A stretch of 64,000 nucleotides of DNA from Strongylocentrotus purpuratus (Eukaryota > Echinodermata > Echinoidea > Camarodonta > Strongylocentrotidae), in NCBI RefSeq assembly GCF_000002235.5, contig NW_022145609.1, forward strand, positions 34,852,630-34,916,629, given 5' to 3'. How positions within the stretch are numbered: the stretch's first letter is position 1; the number at the start of each line of letters is the position of its first letter. The position numbers and the translations under genes were made by a program. The notes beneath the pieces were generated by a model. It did no database searches, was not told where the DNA came from, and saw only the letters and a list, made by a program, of their open reading frames with translations. This document shows positions 45,521 to 57,685 of this stretch, piece after piece.

Positions 45521-46111
45521 GGATTGTAAGAGTGTCTGCAGTGTGTGTAGACTCCTTCCTCAGTGTGTTTCATAAATATGAGGGCCATTCAAGAAATGTA
45601 TTCAAAAACTTCGGTAACCCTAATACATGGAGTATAATTCTTTGTGAAAGAATTACCAATCTGTTGAATAATAAATCTGAAACAACTTTGGCTGGAGGCT
45701 GTCGATGCAAGATACATATTATACCAAAATCAGCTTTATATCTAATGGGTTTAACATTTTTGGTCTTTTTCTATACTACGTGAATTGTATGATGAATTTA
45801 GTAATTTGTAATATTTTTGAAAAATTAGTTTTGGCTGAATCTCCTTTCTTTGCTTTTTAAATACGGGTTTGTAGCTGTTGTGAGGTCTAAGGATTCCTCA
45901 AATTTCCTGCCTAATACAAATTTTTAGTGATTGTGTACTTGTTATATTGCATCATGGATATATCAGACTGGATTTATTTGTGAAATTATCAAACCAATTG
46001 CGCAAATTCAAAACACTAAATGAGAATTATCGAGTTTTCTCTCCATCTCTCTTGTATCTGGCAAGTTATTGGAGCTGATGTGTGCTATTTTGTATGATAT
46101 ATACAGACAGA

Positions 46112-46519
46112 CAGACCTGCCAACCTTTGGAGTTCAAATACTGTATTCTTTAATCCCAAAAGTTGTATTTTATTGACAAAAGTTGTATTCTTGAAAATGA
46201 ACACAAACTGTTGCGCGGAGCAATGCCTCTTACAGTTCCTACATACAGGAAGAATTTTTTTAATTGGATCATTGGTTGAATATGCATGATTTCGTCATGA
46301 CTGGTGTGTTCGATGAACCAATGAATATCCCCAAATGGCCAATGTGAGATTCTTGAAGGATACTTTACAGGACAGAATGGGCATTTTTGCCATTGAAAAT
46401 GGCACACAAACACACACAAAATACAAAAGAAAATATTTATTTTAAACAAAATTGTACCGTCGTATTTGCTTCTAAAGATCGTACAAAATACGACTAAATC
46501 ATACTGGTTGGCAGGTCTG
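46112..46519. mobile_element. hAT-like MITE (CAGACCTGCCAACC)
   Basis: Perfect 14-bp ends, CAGACCTGCCAACC and GGTTGGCAGGTCTG. TACAGA lies near both sides. The CAG start fits hAT. Confidence 0.75.
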
Positions 46520-48900
46520 TACAGAAAGATTCACTCTTGGATTGTATTGTTCTATTAAATATCATCGTACATTGTCATTCACATAAGTGTATCTTTAAAA
46601 TTCTTATATCCCAGAGGAACAAATAAAAAAATCTGTATTTTTTATTTTATATGTACATGTAGTTTTAATGGTCATCCTTTTATTTTGCATTTATGATAGC
46701 TTTTTAAAGGTATAGAATGATTTGAGGGAATTTGCTGCATTTTGTGTTTTTTTTCCTATTATCCACAAAAAGGATAGGAATGTCCTTTTGTCACTAATGA
46801 TACTTTAAACATGATCTGCATGTTGATGCATTTGATTGTTCATTGCCAATGTTTTCTTTGGGAAATATTACAGCATTTTTTGTTAAGGTAGCTAGTTAAA
46901 TTATTGAAAAACATTAACGATTATGAAAAAAACTATTTCAGCTCTCTTTTTTTGTAGATAGTTTAAGCCTCGGTCACAAATGCCATTACGAACTGTTACG
47001 AACAGTTTTCAGACAATGGAAATTTGGGAAGACAATGGAAAAACGGAGATTCGTACAAAATAATCGTTCGTACGAACCTTTGTGACCGTAGCTTTAATCA
47101 TCACAGTGTGTAGCATAAATCTACTAATCAATATTTATTGTGCAATTTTCTAAATTTGTCTGGATAATGTGGAAAGGGTTTGGATATTTTTTTCGTTTTG
47201 ATATACAGTGTTTCAATAAAAATAAAATAGTACTCCAAACTGATTTTTCTAATAAAATTATGGTTGAGGGTCTATTTAATTGGATACCACTAAAAATATT
47301 GACATTATTTTATGCTTGTTTGAGTACTGGCTAATTTTGAAAACTCACAAAAAAAAATTTGTTTGCGCAAAATTGTCTTGAATAGGAGCTAAGTGCATAT
47401 CAGGCATCAATTGCAGTTGCTCTGTTTATCACTAATTGATTTGAACAGTCATTTGATCCCCATAAACCCATATCTAGCTGTTCATATTAACAGCCATTTG
47501 ATCCCCATAAACCCATATCTAGCTGTTCGTATTAACAGTCATTTGATCTCCCTAAACCTATACTTAGCTGTTCATATTCCAAATGGCATATCCAGAAATA
47601 AATATTGGAGGAAGGTTTCTAAATGTTTTCACTGCAAAGTAAGAACATGAGGTTGTATGGCATGGTTAAAAGAATGAATGCAATTTGTAGTATAGCTACA
47701 CAGTTCCTAACTCACCAATGGTACACGTGTATGGACATGGTACATACCGGTACACCCAAGTAAGCTAACAAGTAAACTTAGGCCTGGCTCCAGGAGGCTT
47801 ACAGCTAGCTTTCATCCTCATCAAAATGAGGGTTCCTGGATATGTAAACGGGAGAATATGGGGGGAACTACAGTCAAATTATATGAGAATATGGGCTTTA
47901 TCAACAAATATACAAGTACAGTGAGTATATACCTGTGATATACACATTTCCAACATAATATGACTAATTAGAAGTGTCATTATATGATTTGCAATATCAG
48001 GTATTGCAATCATCCTATTTGAAATGTAAATGTGTAAATAAAAAAAACATAAAACTTGTGTTCTCTTTCAATCATTGCATTTACAAATCAAAAGTATTAA
48101 CAATGATATATCACTCTTTCACAACAAAGGATTCATCCTTTGATATCAAAGGTACATAGTGATAACATGTTTAACATGATAACGAGTATGATAATCAGTG
48201 CAGTTTAATAAATTTCATCTTGGGCCTCGAGATGGAATTCATCATATTGGATTTTTTTTAAAACTTAAATTCCTTCATCTGGAAATATCCACTTCAACGA
48301 TGCAAGTGGGATGCCTAACAAAGTGAAAATAATTTCAACAGATCAGGCTTTAGATGCAAGATAAAGAAAAAGAATTATTCTGATAATTAAAAAGAAAGGA
48401 AATTCATATAGAACATTTTACATTTCAATGTGCTTTGCCTAGTCTTAGATAAAATGGAAAACAAATCGTACATATCAAATTTTAGAATTGTGCATTACTG
48501 CTACGATAGTAAGAAATGCTGTTCAATGATATGATAGCATTGTTACTACAAATTACCATGCATTACAAATGTTACACTCCATAACTTAAAAGGAAACATT
48601 CGAAACGTAAGCTATATGGCTTCATATTTTACCTTAAATTATCAAGGTGATCATGAAATAAATCATGCCCTATATTAACAATCACACCAATCTTGTTTAA
48701 TTCATTTCAAGATTGTTGTTAACATTAATTTATTATTTCAAAACAGTTTTTAAAAACAATTAATGTCACAGCTATAATTATGACCAAGTCGCACTATTCA
48801 GTCAGAGCTAGAGATAATCTTATAATGTGGTGATTCAGGGAATTGTCCTCTAATATCATTAATAATGCAAGGTGAACTGTAGACAAAACGAGATATTCCT
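46520..48900. other. Intergenic between DBT and Patched
   Basis: It includes a small inverted element with CGGTCACAAA and TTTGTGACCG ends (46973-47091) and a 45-bp minisatellite (47446-47570). No gene is recognised. Confidence 0.5.
47446..47570 (+). repeat. 45-bp minisatellite, about three copies
   Basis: The unit contains CATTTGATCCCCATAAACCC and TAGCTGTTCATATTAACAG. Because 45 is divisible by three, it yields a false repeated open frame (NSHLIPINPYLAVHI). Confidence 0.75.
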
Positions 48901-48904
48901 TTCA

Positions 48905-48990
48905 ATTGGCATATGAATAATAATAATAATATTTAGCTTTTATATACCGCTTAATACAAATGTCTCTAAGCGCTTTACAATTATAATATG
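48905..48990 (-). repeat. LINE/SINE 3' tail remnant
   Basis: AATAATAATAATAT followed by TATATACCGCTTAATAC and CTAAGCGCTTTACAA is the reverse of the CR1/L2-type 3' tail seen at 30.8 kb. Confidence 0.55.
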
Positions 48991-49117
48991 CAGGTTTGTT
49001 GCGGCACAAATTGTCGATGTCAGCAAATTATGCCGGGAAAACAAGGTGGCGGCACTAATTGTTGCCAGTCGTTGAATATGTAGCGGTGAAGATGACAATG
49101 ATGAGAAACATGAGTCG

Positions 49118-49365
49118 AGACTGGGGGTGGGGGGGGGGGGGGGGGGGAGGGGGAGATAACATATACCCCTCTCAAAAAAATGAGGTAGGGGAGATGTGAA
49201 ATTTTATCCCACTACATTTAAAAGTTGGTAACAATGATGATAGTAATACCACTGCTATTGTCTACGCCAAACTGAGTTGTCAAGGGGAAAAGAGACGTGT
49301 GGAAGTGGGTATGTGTACGTGTGTGGGTGTGGGAGTGGGTGTGTGTGTGTGTTGGTATGTGTGTT
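49118..49365 (+). repeat. G run and GT-rich microsatellite
   Basis: A near-continuous G run (49128-49152) is followed by GTGTG-rich sequence (49305-49365). No gene. Confidence 0.65.
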
Positions 49366-49512
49366 TTTATGTTAATAATTGAACTTTGAGTAAATTTGAT
49401 TACACAACCAATTGGGGGTCTGACCACTTGACCAAAGGGGCATGAGACCAGAGGCCAGCGACCCACATCACAAACACCCACCACCTTCCCACCCCCATTC
49501 TCCATGCACACA

Positions 49513-49873
49513 CCTTGGCTGTTTGTTTGTGTGCATGCATGCATACATGTGTGTCATGATATGAAGTTATGCCACTTACGGCTTTGAACTTGATCGTTCT
49601 ATGTTATGTGCTTCATCATGACTGTCAACAGTTTGTACCATCAACTCCCGCACAAATTGTCGCTGTCAACAATTTGTACCATCGGGTTGTGAAAAAATCG
49701 GCACATATTAACGTTGCGGCACAAATAGTCAACAGCAACAATTTATGCTGGGTATGATGGTACCATTGTCGACAGCCACAATCAAAGCACATTACATTGA
49801 ACGATCAAGTTCAAAACCGTATAAGTGGCATAACTTCATGACACATGTATGCATACACACAAACAAATGCAGC
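49513..49873. repeat. Foldback with about 75-bp arms
   Basis: GCATACATGTGTGTCATGA and GAAGTTATGCCACTTACGG on the left recur inverted on the right (CCGTATAAGTGGCATAACTT, TCATGACACATGTATGC). The loop carries several CACAAATTGTCG / CAACAATTTGTACC repeats. Confidence 0.7.
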
Positions 49874-50754
49874 ATTATTATTATTTTTATTCTATTTGGC
49901 AAAATCAAGTATACAAGAGAAGTGTATAAAACAAAGTAAAGAAATTGCAACCACTGGAATGCCAGCACTGAATAACTAACTGTCTGTATTTACATTGCCT
50001 TGGAGATGTGCTCCATAAATGACACTTGCTAATATATATGTACCGGTATATTTTCTCAATTATATTCGCATCATGAGCATACAAATTTTTTCTAGCTGTA
50101 ATCGCACCAAAATATTTCCTCAGAGAAAGCATCTATGTTACATATTTATTCCTGATTCGTGTTAAACGGAGTTGAGTTTTGTTGCAGAGGGCGCTAGACA
50201 AAGTAATTTTTTGTGAGATGATGAAATACCGAGTGTCAAATTTGAAAGAACGTACATTTTATGTGACAAAATCATCTTTGTTTGATAAAAATCGGTTCAG
50301 ACACGGCAGAAATATTCATAAATATAACTGTTCTAATATTTGTGGTGCCCCACAAATATTTGATAATTTGAACCAGCCGATGAAAAAATGAGATAGCGCC
50401 TTATACATTTTATACCAGCCAATGCCGATGTTGGCTTTTTATAGGCTTTTTTGTGTTTGTTATAAAACCCACAACCAGCCGGCCCGTGTATTGTTATTAT
50501 TAATTAATGGTCACCACATTTTTTTAAAGTGGAGCTGAATCGGTAAGATCGTATTGGCTAACTGGATTTCACACATTTTGGGGTCTAAAATTATCTTCAA
50601 TGTAATTTTAGGTCCTAAAAGTAAGAGCAATAACAATGCACTTTGAAGGCATTTGTGGGCTGAAACAAAAACTCTACTATCCCTTTAATCATTGTGTGTT
50701 ATTATATGTACATCGCCCTCAACATGTGCTGATAATGCCCAATGAATTACACTT

Positions 50755-50851
50755 GCTAATATACGTTTGGTGGGAATCCATTTATCCCTTCTTGAGATAA
50801 GGCTATCACGAGAACGGACAACCCGAAAATGTGACTCCGTTGCGGAGGCAT
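50755..50851 (-). mobile_element. Fragment of the Helentron-like family
   Basis: GGTGGGAATCCAT, CTTGAGATAAGGCTATCACG, GGACAACCCGAAAATG and TTGCGGAGGCATA match the 5' end region of the elements at 9.3 and 40.1 kb. Confidence 0.65.
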
Positions 50852-50959
50852 ACAAACTTGAGACCTGTAAATGTTGCACATTAAGAATCCACTGCACTGT
50901 TCATATAAGAGTTGGGTGACCCCCTGGTGTAATGGTCCATCTTTACACTTCCAGTCAGT

Positions 50960-51104
50960 CAGGGGCGGATCTAAGGGGGGGGGGGGTTTTGGCGGTTAAA
51001 AGAAAAAAATTAAAACAGCATGATTTTTGGAAACACCTGGATCCGCCACTGGGTCAACCCCCCCCCCCCCCCCCTCCCTTGGCAAAAAGCTAGATCCGCC
51101 CCTG
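50960..51104. mobile_element. hAT-like MITE with CAGGGGCGGATCTA ends
   Basis: The ends CAGGGGCGGATCTA and TAGATCCGCCCCTG are inverted and flanked by direct TCAGT. A G run follows the left end and a C run precedes the right. An internal GGATCCGCCACTG suggests two elements joined. Confidence 0.75.
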
Positions 51105-51249
51105 TCAGTTATACTGGAAGGAGAGACTCAAGGGTAACAGCGTTTCAGTTCACTTTCGCCTTTCAGGCATAGGTGGCGCCAAATAACAATAATCATAACA
51201 ATAAGTCTTAAGCATTAGTGTTTACACTGTGCACTTGGAAAAATGAAAA

Positions 51250-54200
51250 TACAACCAATATACTTATAAAGTCTCACATTATTTTATTTTCAATAAAATT
51301 TTATTCATAATACTTCTGACAGGTTTCAATAAATGAATACATGTACAAAGCCATTGAGTTTCTACATACAAATGAAACTGGACAACATGAATACATATTC
51401 TTAATCTCCATGTGGAATATGTTTTCTCACAGTTAGAAAAAGCATAACGTTAAACCCGGCTTATAATAATGTCATGTCATACAACAAATAGAAATGGCAA
51501 CTTTCCTTATCAATTAAAAAAATCTTTTAATTCTTAAATGAAAATACACATACATGCAAGGTACACATCAAGGTATGCGTCTCGTGAGAGAACACAATAC
51601 GCATATGAAAATGTTGACATTTCAGGATCTGAATTTGGTTCTGGCAGTTAACACTAAGCAATTAAGGCACTGTTGCATACACTTTATCCCTGGAAAATAA
51701 GAGCTCTTAACTCTTCAGGTATGAGAGAAACCAAGGTTTTTCAATTGTGCACAAATAAGATCTATGAATATCCCTGAAGTGAAATGTTTCACATTTGACC
51801 CATCCGATGACCCCCAAACCTCTTGACAAGGTTCATGTACATGTAGATAATGTGATGGAAGTGCGCATTATTTTGTGTACAGCGTTTTTTATGGAAAGTT
51901 CATTGACCTTTGACCTTGGTAAGATTTGACACATTTTTAACTTGACCTGCGCCTTCAAGAGATGTACATGTACCTGTGGTACGAATTAGGTGATACTACC
52001 TCCAAGCTATAGAAAGTTATTTCAAGTACAGCATAATTGTTGACAACAACAACGAAGCCGGAACTAGTGACATATGAAATCTTGCTCCACTACACAGGCC
52101 AAACAACAATAAACCATAAAGAGGTACATAGAAAAGAAAGGACAAGTCTGACCCATTTGCAAGTTGAATTGAATAAATAGAGAAAAGAAAAAAAAACATT
52201 GAATGTTATTTCATCAAAATCGGACAAAAATAAGAAAGTCATGGAATTCTAAAGTTCTCACATAATTTCATGAAAAAGTGTAAAGCAAATTAGTGAGTTG
52301 ATGATGTCACCCCCTCACTATTTTCCAAATATTTTGTTGATGAAATTTCGTTTAAAATAGTTTTTGATTGGACACGCCTTGTATCCATTTGACCTTGACA
52401 TTACACTAAGTTTTAGTAAGGAGGAGTTTGCACATATTTTTGTTCAATTTATATACACAACATAAAGAGAAAAAAAGGGGATGATATCATCAAGTCTATA
52501 TCACTGTTGTATGAAATGCATAATTTCAAGCTTCTATAACTTTCTTTATCATTCAATTTTCATGAACTGTAACCGCTTTGTTCTGTTTTTCTCCATTTAT
52601 TCACTTAAACTTGCAAATGGGCCAGACTGGTTCTTTAACTGATGGCATGAAATCTGCTACTGACGGCTGTCAAAAAAAATATGCAAATCAAGTTCTCAAA
52701 ATACTGATAGTAATTGCAATCAAAGTTTCCCTTTTCAATATTAAATTTAAGTGCAATAATGTGAGAATTATTATGTAGCTCGTTTGTTCAGAGTAAAGGT
52801 GTGCTTCTACCTCTAGTTTCAGTTTTACTAAAAAATCATTGAGGTAGACAAATATATTTCTATACTACAAACAGCCATTAAAAAGACTTGCATTTTGGCA
52901 AAGATTTGATCAAAATAATTTGAAAAGATTTTTTTATGGGTTTGCCACAAGGTCAGTACAAAAATCCACAATTTTATATACTACATATAGAAGTATTTTA
53001 AGTCAGTCATATTATAAATGTATAATGTCCAAGTCTCTATATCTTGCATATCTTGCACACAAGATCATCTGTACATGGTAATTTACAAACTCATATATGA
53101 CATATTTAAGAACATAAAAGGCATTTGGCAGTGTATTACATATACCTGTAGTTGAAATAGTAACAAGACAACAACAAAACTCCTTTAAACTGATATATAT
53201 TTACCAAGTTATGGAACTAAGTTATCGATGATATATTGTGCTAAATGAATTGACTGTTGTTTCATAGATTTAGCAATCGCTTACAATGTAACATGTCTTA
53301 TACATGTATCTCAAAATTAAGAATGCACAAATCACTTGTGGAGTTGCTTTAACGTTTAATAACAATTCATTATTGCTTAGAGTCTCAAGCATCTGTTGAC
53401 AGAAGGGTACTGTATGTTCAGCGTCAAATTCACAAAGCTAGGAGCTGCCAAAATAACAGTTTCCCCAATTAATATTCAGAATTGTACACAACTCAAAATT
53501 GTTACTTTGTGGATATGTGAATATAATTATGTAGTTCAATGAGATTCAGGTGTGAGGGCCGGGGGAGATGGTGGAATACACCTCCCTAAACAGATCATCA
53601 TTGCATGCTCATACATACTCCATCCAAGCTTAGTTTAAGTTCATTTCATGGTTCCCAGGTTATCATGGTAACAAAAAGTGGGATAGACAACCCAAAATAC
53701 AATGCCTTTGGTACCACCTTAGGTGACGTGGCATAGTAAAACAAAACAAAATTATCTACTGGTTTCAAATACTTTTGGCAACTATCCAACAAAATACAGC
53801 AATTTAGAAGACTTGCATTTTGGCAACAATTTGACCCAAAATGTATGCCTTCCAGTTTGCAAAAAGAAGTCTAATCAAGGCATCTTCAGACAGCTGGAGC
53901 ACCAATTAAACAGTTTTAAAGGTGGTTAATGGACAACACACACAATCCACAAAGGACAAGATCTTTTATAAATGACAAAAAGAAAATTGAGCTGCATTTC
54001 TAAAGGCACTCAATCCAGCCTTTTTTTACAAAATATAAAATTTAAGGCACAATAAACTTGGCCCTTACACCAAATCGCATTTTCTTCTTACATCTTTGAA
54101 GCAAATTATTCAAAATAATTTCTAAACAAGTATAATCCCTTGTAAAAGTGGGTGTCTCATCAGTTATAAGAAATTTTGTTTTTATATTTTTCCCCTGAAA

Positions 54201-56824
54201 ATGAACGATTGATTAAACAAAAATTACAAATTTTATGGTTTCGGCTCTTTAAATTTGCAATCATAAGCTCAATAGAAAGAACAAAATTGCTGCACAAGTC
54301 ATTTGATATAAGAATTTGTAAAATTGACAACATTTTCTATTATCATATACAAATTTTAAATTATCTGATGTGAGAAATTCCTGTCAATGTATTTTCTCTT
54401 TAGATTACCGTAATAACTTTAAATAATACATTTTAACAGTAGAAAAATAACATAGTTGCCATTATAAAGATGAACAGCTAACCAGTTTCACCTTTAATAA
54501 GTTCCCCATCATTGGCATTTTAAGAGATAAAAACGCATTCTATCAATAAGATAGCATCTTATAAGTATTCAAACATATGCAATAATAATTTTAGTAAAGA
54601 AAAGCAAAATAATGACATAATTTCCTGAGGCTTTGGCACATATTAAGGTGTACACTAATAGAATACAAAATCATGGCCACTTGTAAAATTATAGGCAGTT
54701 TGCTCATGTTAAAACAAGCTGTAGGACCCATAGTCTACAAAAGATAATTCAAAAAGACATATCTATATAATTTGCACACATATCTAATGTTTCATCAGAC
54801 ATATAACAGACACACACGACAGACAGACAGACAGACACACACACACACACACACACTCATTCTCTCCAAAAGGGTGGATGCATACATGAAAAACAAACGT
54901 CAAGGAATATATATCTTGCCTGAAAAGATAATACATGTTGTCAAATTTAACTCTGCTTTTTACAGAATTTGAACCAAAAAAAAAAAAAATTAAACAAGTT
55001 AGATTTCAAGAGCTGAGTTTTTTTTTAATTTAGAAAAGTTTGACAGAAAAAAAAGGAAAACAAATTTAGCAAAGATATACCAAGATATCCTTTGCTCTAA
55101 AAAAAAGTATGGTACATAACTTTGTGTGAAAGATTCACACAAAATGGAACTAGTTATAAGGCTGATAATTTTTGTAGTACAATTTTCAAATAATAACCTC
55201 TGAAATGAACTCTTCCCAGAAATGGTCCTACCTATTGCTATCATACTTAACTTACTTTTGCAAACTTTTCTAAAGAAGCCGATCGCAGAATTGTGTCGCC
55301 TACCTGTGACCACATTATATGAATGTTCCTGAAAAGCATCTCTGACCCAAGTTTGGTTGCACTTGGAACAATGTATGCAAAGTTATCTTTTACTGACAGT
55401 TGCCGGATGATTGTGTTTGGAAATAAGTATTTTGCAAGTATATTATCTTGTGCAATACTGGGGTGGAAATAAGGTGTTCAGACTGGTTGTACCTGAACAA
55501 TAATCTAGAATAAAGCTTTGATGACAACACATTCAGATGAATAGATGTATGAAGTGGCAATGGATTGATGGTAGACAAAAATATGTAGTGCAAAATAGTC
55601 ACCTATTGTTTGCAAACTGATTTGGTCACAATGGGATTAGCGGTTGCAAAGTTATTAGTTACAAGAGAGTCTTACATGTAAACTTTGATATATAACCTCA
55701 AATGACCTTTGACCTTAGCCTGTGACCCTTGACAGCACCATAGTGCCAAAGTGCATCTCTGACCTAAGCTTGGTCACAATATGATTGATGGTTGCAGAGT
55801 TATTTGTCACAAGAGAGTCTTGCAAGTAAACTTTAACATTTGTGAAGGATGGACAACGGACGGATACCATTTTGATTCCTTAGTTTCATCTCTACCTCAG
55901 CTCGGTGAGACAAAAAGAGATGGTGGGGTTTATAAGTAACTTATACCGGTACACAATATTCATATTACTGTTTAAAAATACATATATTATAAGTCATCTA
56001 TCATGACATAAAAGAGAATATTTTGGCACATGAATATAACAATATTTACAAGGCCTCTTATACAAGAGTAGAAGAAAATTGATGAACTATGTTGTTGCTG
56101 TTCATGAATGAAATGTCAACCATAGTTGTACACTTCCTCGAGGCAAAAAGTGTATACACGTTTTGCATACTTCTGTACATTCAGACATAAATACAACATA
56201 TCCGTATACATAAAATAGTCACATTATATAAAATATTTACCGAGGTACATGGTTCCTTATCTTATCAATTCATTAATGTACAATACTGGCACTGTATACA
56301 AAGATTGTATGATAATGACATAAAAATATCTTAGGTATGAATGTTTGTACAAGTTTTTTCTGCATAAAACATCTTTTATACATATAAAATAAGACAAGAA
56401 AATGATGAGTGCAACAATGAATACAAAAGCTATATGAATCATACAACTGATTCGCGTTGTTTCTGTGAACACTCCAATACCATATATAAATAAATAATAG
56501 ATAACTCTTTACAGGCCTTTGTCTATATCTTTGATTACATTACATTTTAGTCATGTTTTGATTCCTTTTGAGTAAAAGGTTAGCACCACAAGTACAAGTC
56601 TCAAGTCCTTTTTTCTCTCCCGTTTGTAAAAGATATATTTGAAGAGCTAGTTACAAATGTTTTGAATGATAGTCAAGTCCATGAACCCACCACCTGGTAG
56701 TTAAAGACAGACGACAGGGACGTGGCATCCATCCATCCGCCAAACAGAAACAAGGAAGACAGCTGCTTGAATCAATTGCATTCTCATGCAACAATGGCTT
56801 GGAAGAGTTTCTAATGCTCCAAGT
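51250..56824 (-). other. Probable Patched 3' UTR terminal exon
   Basis: On the minus strand this follows a strong polypyrimidine acceptor at 56825. No coding frame is recognisable. Minus-strand AATAAA hexamers at 51305-51300 and 51288-51283 are candidate ends. Content includes a MITE (52144-52631), a (CA)n tract (54832-54855) and a tandemly related segment (55310-55860) with TGACCTTTGACC. The extent is inferred. Confidence 0.35.
52144..52631. mobile_element. MITE with about 40-bp inverted ends
   Basis: CCCATTTGCAAGTTGAATTG and AATAAATAGAGAAAAG at the left pair with the right end (CTCCATTTATTCACTTAAAC, TTGCAAATGGG). It lies in the presumed Patched 3' UTR. Confidence 0.7.
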
Positions 56825-57191
56825 CTGTAAAATTACAATAGAAAAGAAAAAGCAGTGTAAGTTAGTCATCACATGTAAATTCATTTAATTTCTTGAATAT
56901 ATTAGAATTGAAAATAGAGTTTCATAAAATGGTTACAAAGTGTAAATGGAAATGGAGTAATCTGTAGTAATCTTGTAGTGCAGTAGAATATATTGTACAA
57001 TAGCTAGGCTGGATAATGCATAATCACCCAGCAATTCTAACACACAACTGATATCATCAAGACAAGTTTGGTACACATTAGCTGTTGCTTGAACTTTCAA
57101 TTCTTGAGAAAACAGATGTCTTCTAAAACAATCTTATACGAAACATATGCATAGATATCCAGTGAACAGTAGGAAACCAAGTAACACTCAC
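56825..57191 (-). other. Intron in the Patched 3' UTR
   Basis: The donor CATGG/GTGAGTG (57192/57191) lies five bases after the stop codon. The acceptor is a strong CTTTTCTATTGTAATTTTACAG-type tract ending at 56825. Because the gap from stop to junction is so short, nonsense-mediated decay would not be expected. Confidence 0.6.
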
Positions 57192-57196
57192 CCATG

Positions 57197-57685
57197 CTAC
57201 ACTGTTGAGTCCCGATGTGTATCACTACCAGCATCCTCCTCTATCTCCATCTCCTTCATCCTCTGCTCTTCCTCTTCAGCCTCTATGCATTCCAACTTCA
57301 CATCTCCGTCCTTGGTCTCCCGGGCAACTGCATCCTCACCCCGCCTCCTCCTCCTCTTCTGGTACCTGGGGTCATCAGCCAGCACCGTGCAGGCGGCGCC
57401 GTGGACGATAGACACCCTGGCGGTTGCAGTAACTGTGGTGACGTGCCTCCCAATATGGGGCGAGTCCGATAATGATGAGGATGATGAGGAGGAAGAGTTG
57501 TTGTTGAAGGGGAACGACTGATGGGCAAAGTGGGGGTGTTGGTGATGGTGGTGGGGGTACTGATGATGAGGGTGGGACTGACGGTGCTGGTGATGCTGTC
57601 GGTGGGGGTACTTAGACGATGTCCTTTGAGGTCGCGTCTTCTGTGTCTTGGGTGAGTTTGAATGTCCTCTCGTTTGATGAATCAT
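57197..57685 (-). CDS. PTCH: Patched tail exon 2 with stop codon
   Basis: Encodes 162 residues from [13 protein letters not shown] to [11 protein letters not shown] and TAG. It contains the His/Gln-rich run, the Ser run and the conserved [10 protein letters not shown] block. A donor (GTGAGT) lies five bases after the stop. Confidence 0.92.
   Translation of the reverse strand: MIHQTRGHSNSPKTQKTRPQRTSSKYPHRQHHQHRQSHPHHQYPHHHHQHPHFAHQSFPFNNNSSSSSSSSLSDSPHIGRHVTTVTATARVSIVHGAACTVLADDPRYQKRRRRRGEDAVARETKDGDVKLECIEAEEEEQRMKEMEIEEDAGSDTHRDSTV

Noticed and set aside
57147..57521. Plus-strand frame of 124 codons
   Set aside because: It is antisense to the Patched tail exon, whose minus-strand reading has clear homology.
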